From Hysterangium stoloniferum (taxonomy: Eukaryota > Basidiomycota > Agaricomycetes > Hysterangiales > Hysterangiaceae): 64,000 nt of DNA. The position numbers and the translations under genes are program-made. Within the stretch, counting starts at the first letter, position 1; each line of letters begins with the position of its first letter. Positions 62,655 through 64,000 of this stretch are shown here, one piece after another. The stretch spans positions 492,069 to 556,068 of the forward strand of contig WHVD01000054.1 of the NCBI GenBank assembly GCA_015178975.1. The letters run 5' to 3'. Below the pieces are notes generated by a model. It made no database searches. It had not been told where the DNA came from and was given only the letters and a program-made list of their open reading frames with translations.

Positions 62655-62890
62655 ATGATCCCACAACCCGACGTGAACAAACCTAAATTAGAAGGGCAGT
62701 ACGACTCGCCAGACTGGACACTATATACAGCATCACAGAACCTGTACCCGTAGGTCCTCTTCTAACGACAGACACGGTTCTCCACTTACATATCCTAGAA
62801 TCTGCCTCGGAAACAGGTATACGCGGACTCGGAACCACTGGCTGGCAGTGCGAGAAAGCAGTGGACGAGATCGCTTACGCCTTCACCTTC
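62655..62890 (+). other. Possible 5' coding fragment running into the terminal satellite
   Basis: ATG at 62,655 reads MIPQPDVNKPKLEGQYDSPD then WTLYTASQNLYP before a stop at 62,748. An overlapping frame reads EPVPVGPLLTTDTVLHLHIL, then ESASETGIRGLGTTGWQCEK, AVDEIAYAF and straight into the repeat. The two read like consecutive parts of one protein needing one frame change or a very short intron. I do not recognise the family. It may be the start of a gene destroyed or extended by the satellite. Confidence 0.3.
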
Positions 62891-64000
62891 GCTACCGCAA
62901 CCATCTTCGCCATTGCCACTACCTTCGCCACCGCAATTACCTTTACCACCGCCACCGCAACCACTTTCGCCACCGCAACCACTTTCGCCACCGCAACCAC
63001 TTTCGCCACCGCAACCACTTTCGCCACCGCAACCACTTTCGCCACCGCAACCACCTTCGTCACCTTCGCCACCGCCACCGCCACTCTAACCACCTTTCAC
63101 CTTCGCCACCGCCACTCTAACCACTCTAACCACCTTCGCCACCGCCACCGCCGCTCTAACCACCTTTCACCTTCGCCACCGCCACTCTAACCACTCTAAC
63201 CACCTTCGCCACCGCCACCGCCACTCTAACCACCTTTCACCTTCGCCACCGCCACTCTAACCACTCTAACCACCTTCGCCACCGCCACCGCCACTCTAAC
63301 CACCTTTCACCTTCGCCACCGCCACTCTAACCACTCTAACCACCTTCGCCACCGCCACCGCCACTCTAACCACCTTTCACCTTCGCCACCGCCACTCTAA
63401 CCACTCTAACCACCTTCGCCACCGCCACCGCCACTCTAACCACTCTAACCACCTTCGCCACCGCCACCGCCACTCTAACCACTCTAACCACCTTCGCCAC
63501 CGCCACCGCCACTCTAACCACCTTTCACCTTCGCCACCGCCACTCTAACCACTCTAACCACCTTCGCCACCGCCACCGCCACTCTAACCACCTTTCACCT
63601 TCGCCACCGCCACTACAACCACCGCCACTCCAACCACCTTCCACCTTCGCCACCGCCACCGCCACTCTAACCACCTTTCACCTTCGCCACCGCCACTCTA
63701 ACCACTCTAACCACCTTCGCCACCGCCACCGCCACTCTAACCACCTTTCACCTTCGCCACCGCCACTCTAACCACTCTAACCACCTTCGCCACCGCCACC
63801 GCCACTCTAACCACCTTTCACCTTCGCCACCGCCACTCTAACCACTCTAACCACCTTCGCCACCGCCACCGCCACTCTACCACTCTAACCACCTTCGCCA
63901 CCGCCACTCTACCACCCCCCCCCCCCCCTCACCTCCCCACCGCCACCACCACTCTACCACCTTCGCCACCGCCACCGCCACTCTAACCACTCTAACCACC
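62880..64000. repeat. C-rich satellite array, truncated by the window end
   Basis: First an 18-base repeat (ttcgccaccgcaaccact, about six units, 62,960-63,060). Then comes a higher-order 70-base unit made of ccaccttcgccaccgccacc, gccactctaa, ccacctttcacc, ttcgccaccgccactctaa and ccactctaa, repeated to the end with unit losses near 63,440-63,500 and 63,615-63,650 and a C14 run at about 63,906. The plus strand has almost no G, so the other strand is G-rich (ggtggttagagtggttagag). Open frames through it are pure Thr/Ala or His/Arg runs and are not taken as genes. Confidence 0.93.

Noticed and set aside
62848..63190. Long open frames giving Thr/Ala or His/Arg repeats
   Set aside because: They are translations of an 18- and 70-base satellite, open in several frames at once because the repeat lacks stop codons.

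Overview
The window is nuclear DNA of a basidiomycete fungus, most likely an Agaricomycete. Genes are dense on both strands and cut by many GT-AG introns of about 45-65 bases. The conserved proteins are eukaryotic housekeeping types with fungal architecture (RFC3, ubiquitin-S27a, AIP3/Bud6, DNA ligase IV, gamma-adaptin, FAP1/NFX1, Zap1-like, TAF10), together with a DOPA 4,5-dioxygenase family gene. All gene calls come from reading translations and splice sites by eye; no database search was possible.

Layout. 1-29,927 is a gene-rich arm: RED/IK splicing factor (partial, -), RFC3 (-), ubiquitin-S27a (+), a DUSP-type ubiquitin protease (+), CCZ1 (+), a decayed Gin4/Hsl1-type kinase pseudogene carrying a small retroposon, a DOPA dioxygenase (+), a short cystathionine beta-synthase (+), BUD6 (-), TMA16 (+), a MITE, LIG4 (+) and AP-1 gamma-adaptin (+). 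29,928-49,319 is a transposon island of about 19 kb with no intact host gene. It holds LTR-like tandem repeats, minisatellites, two Tc1-type elements with roughly 200-base inverted ends, TIR elements, two 431-base solo LTRs, a miniature LTR retrotransposon, a 543-base A-tailed retroposon, two copies of a coiled-coil hypothetical gene, and three broken MLH1 fragments. 49,320-61,722 is gene-rich again: FAP1/NFX1-like, a CCCH plus RBR ubiquitin ligase, a Zap1-like zinc-finger factor, TAF10, and a dihydrodiol-dehydrogenase-type oxidoreductase (-). 62,880-64,000 is a C-rich satellite that runs off the end.

The host genes do not form one pathway. They serve splicing, replication and repair (RFC3, LIG4), ubiquitin biology (ubiquitin-S27a, the protease, the RBR ligase), polarity and trafficking (BUD6, CCZ1, AP-1), sulfur metabolism (CBS) and transcription (TAF10, Zap1-like, FAP1). 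I found no new enzymatic or defence system. The most informative part is the island. Insertion order can be read directly because target-site duplications and paralogous empty sites are preserved: a coiled-coil gene was entered by a TA-inserting TIR element, that by a Tc1 element, and that by a miniature LTR element and a solo LTR. The A-tailed retroposon family, supported by two independent copies with 15- and 12-base target duplications, is the best candidate for an undescribed element.
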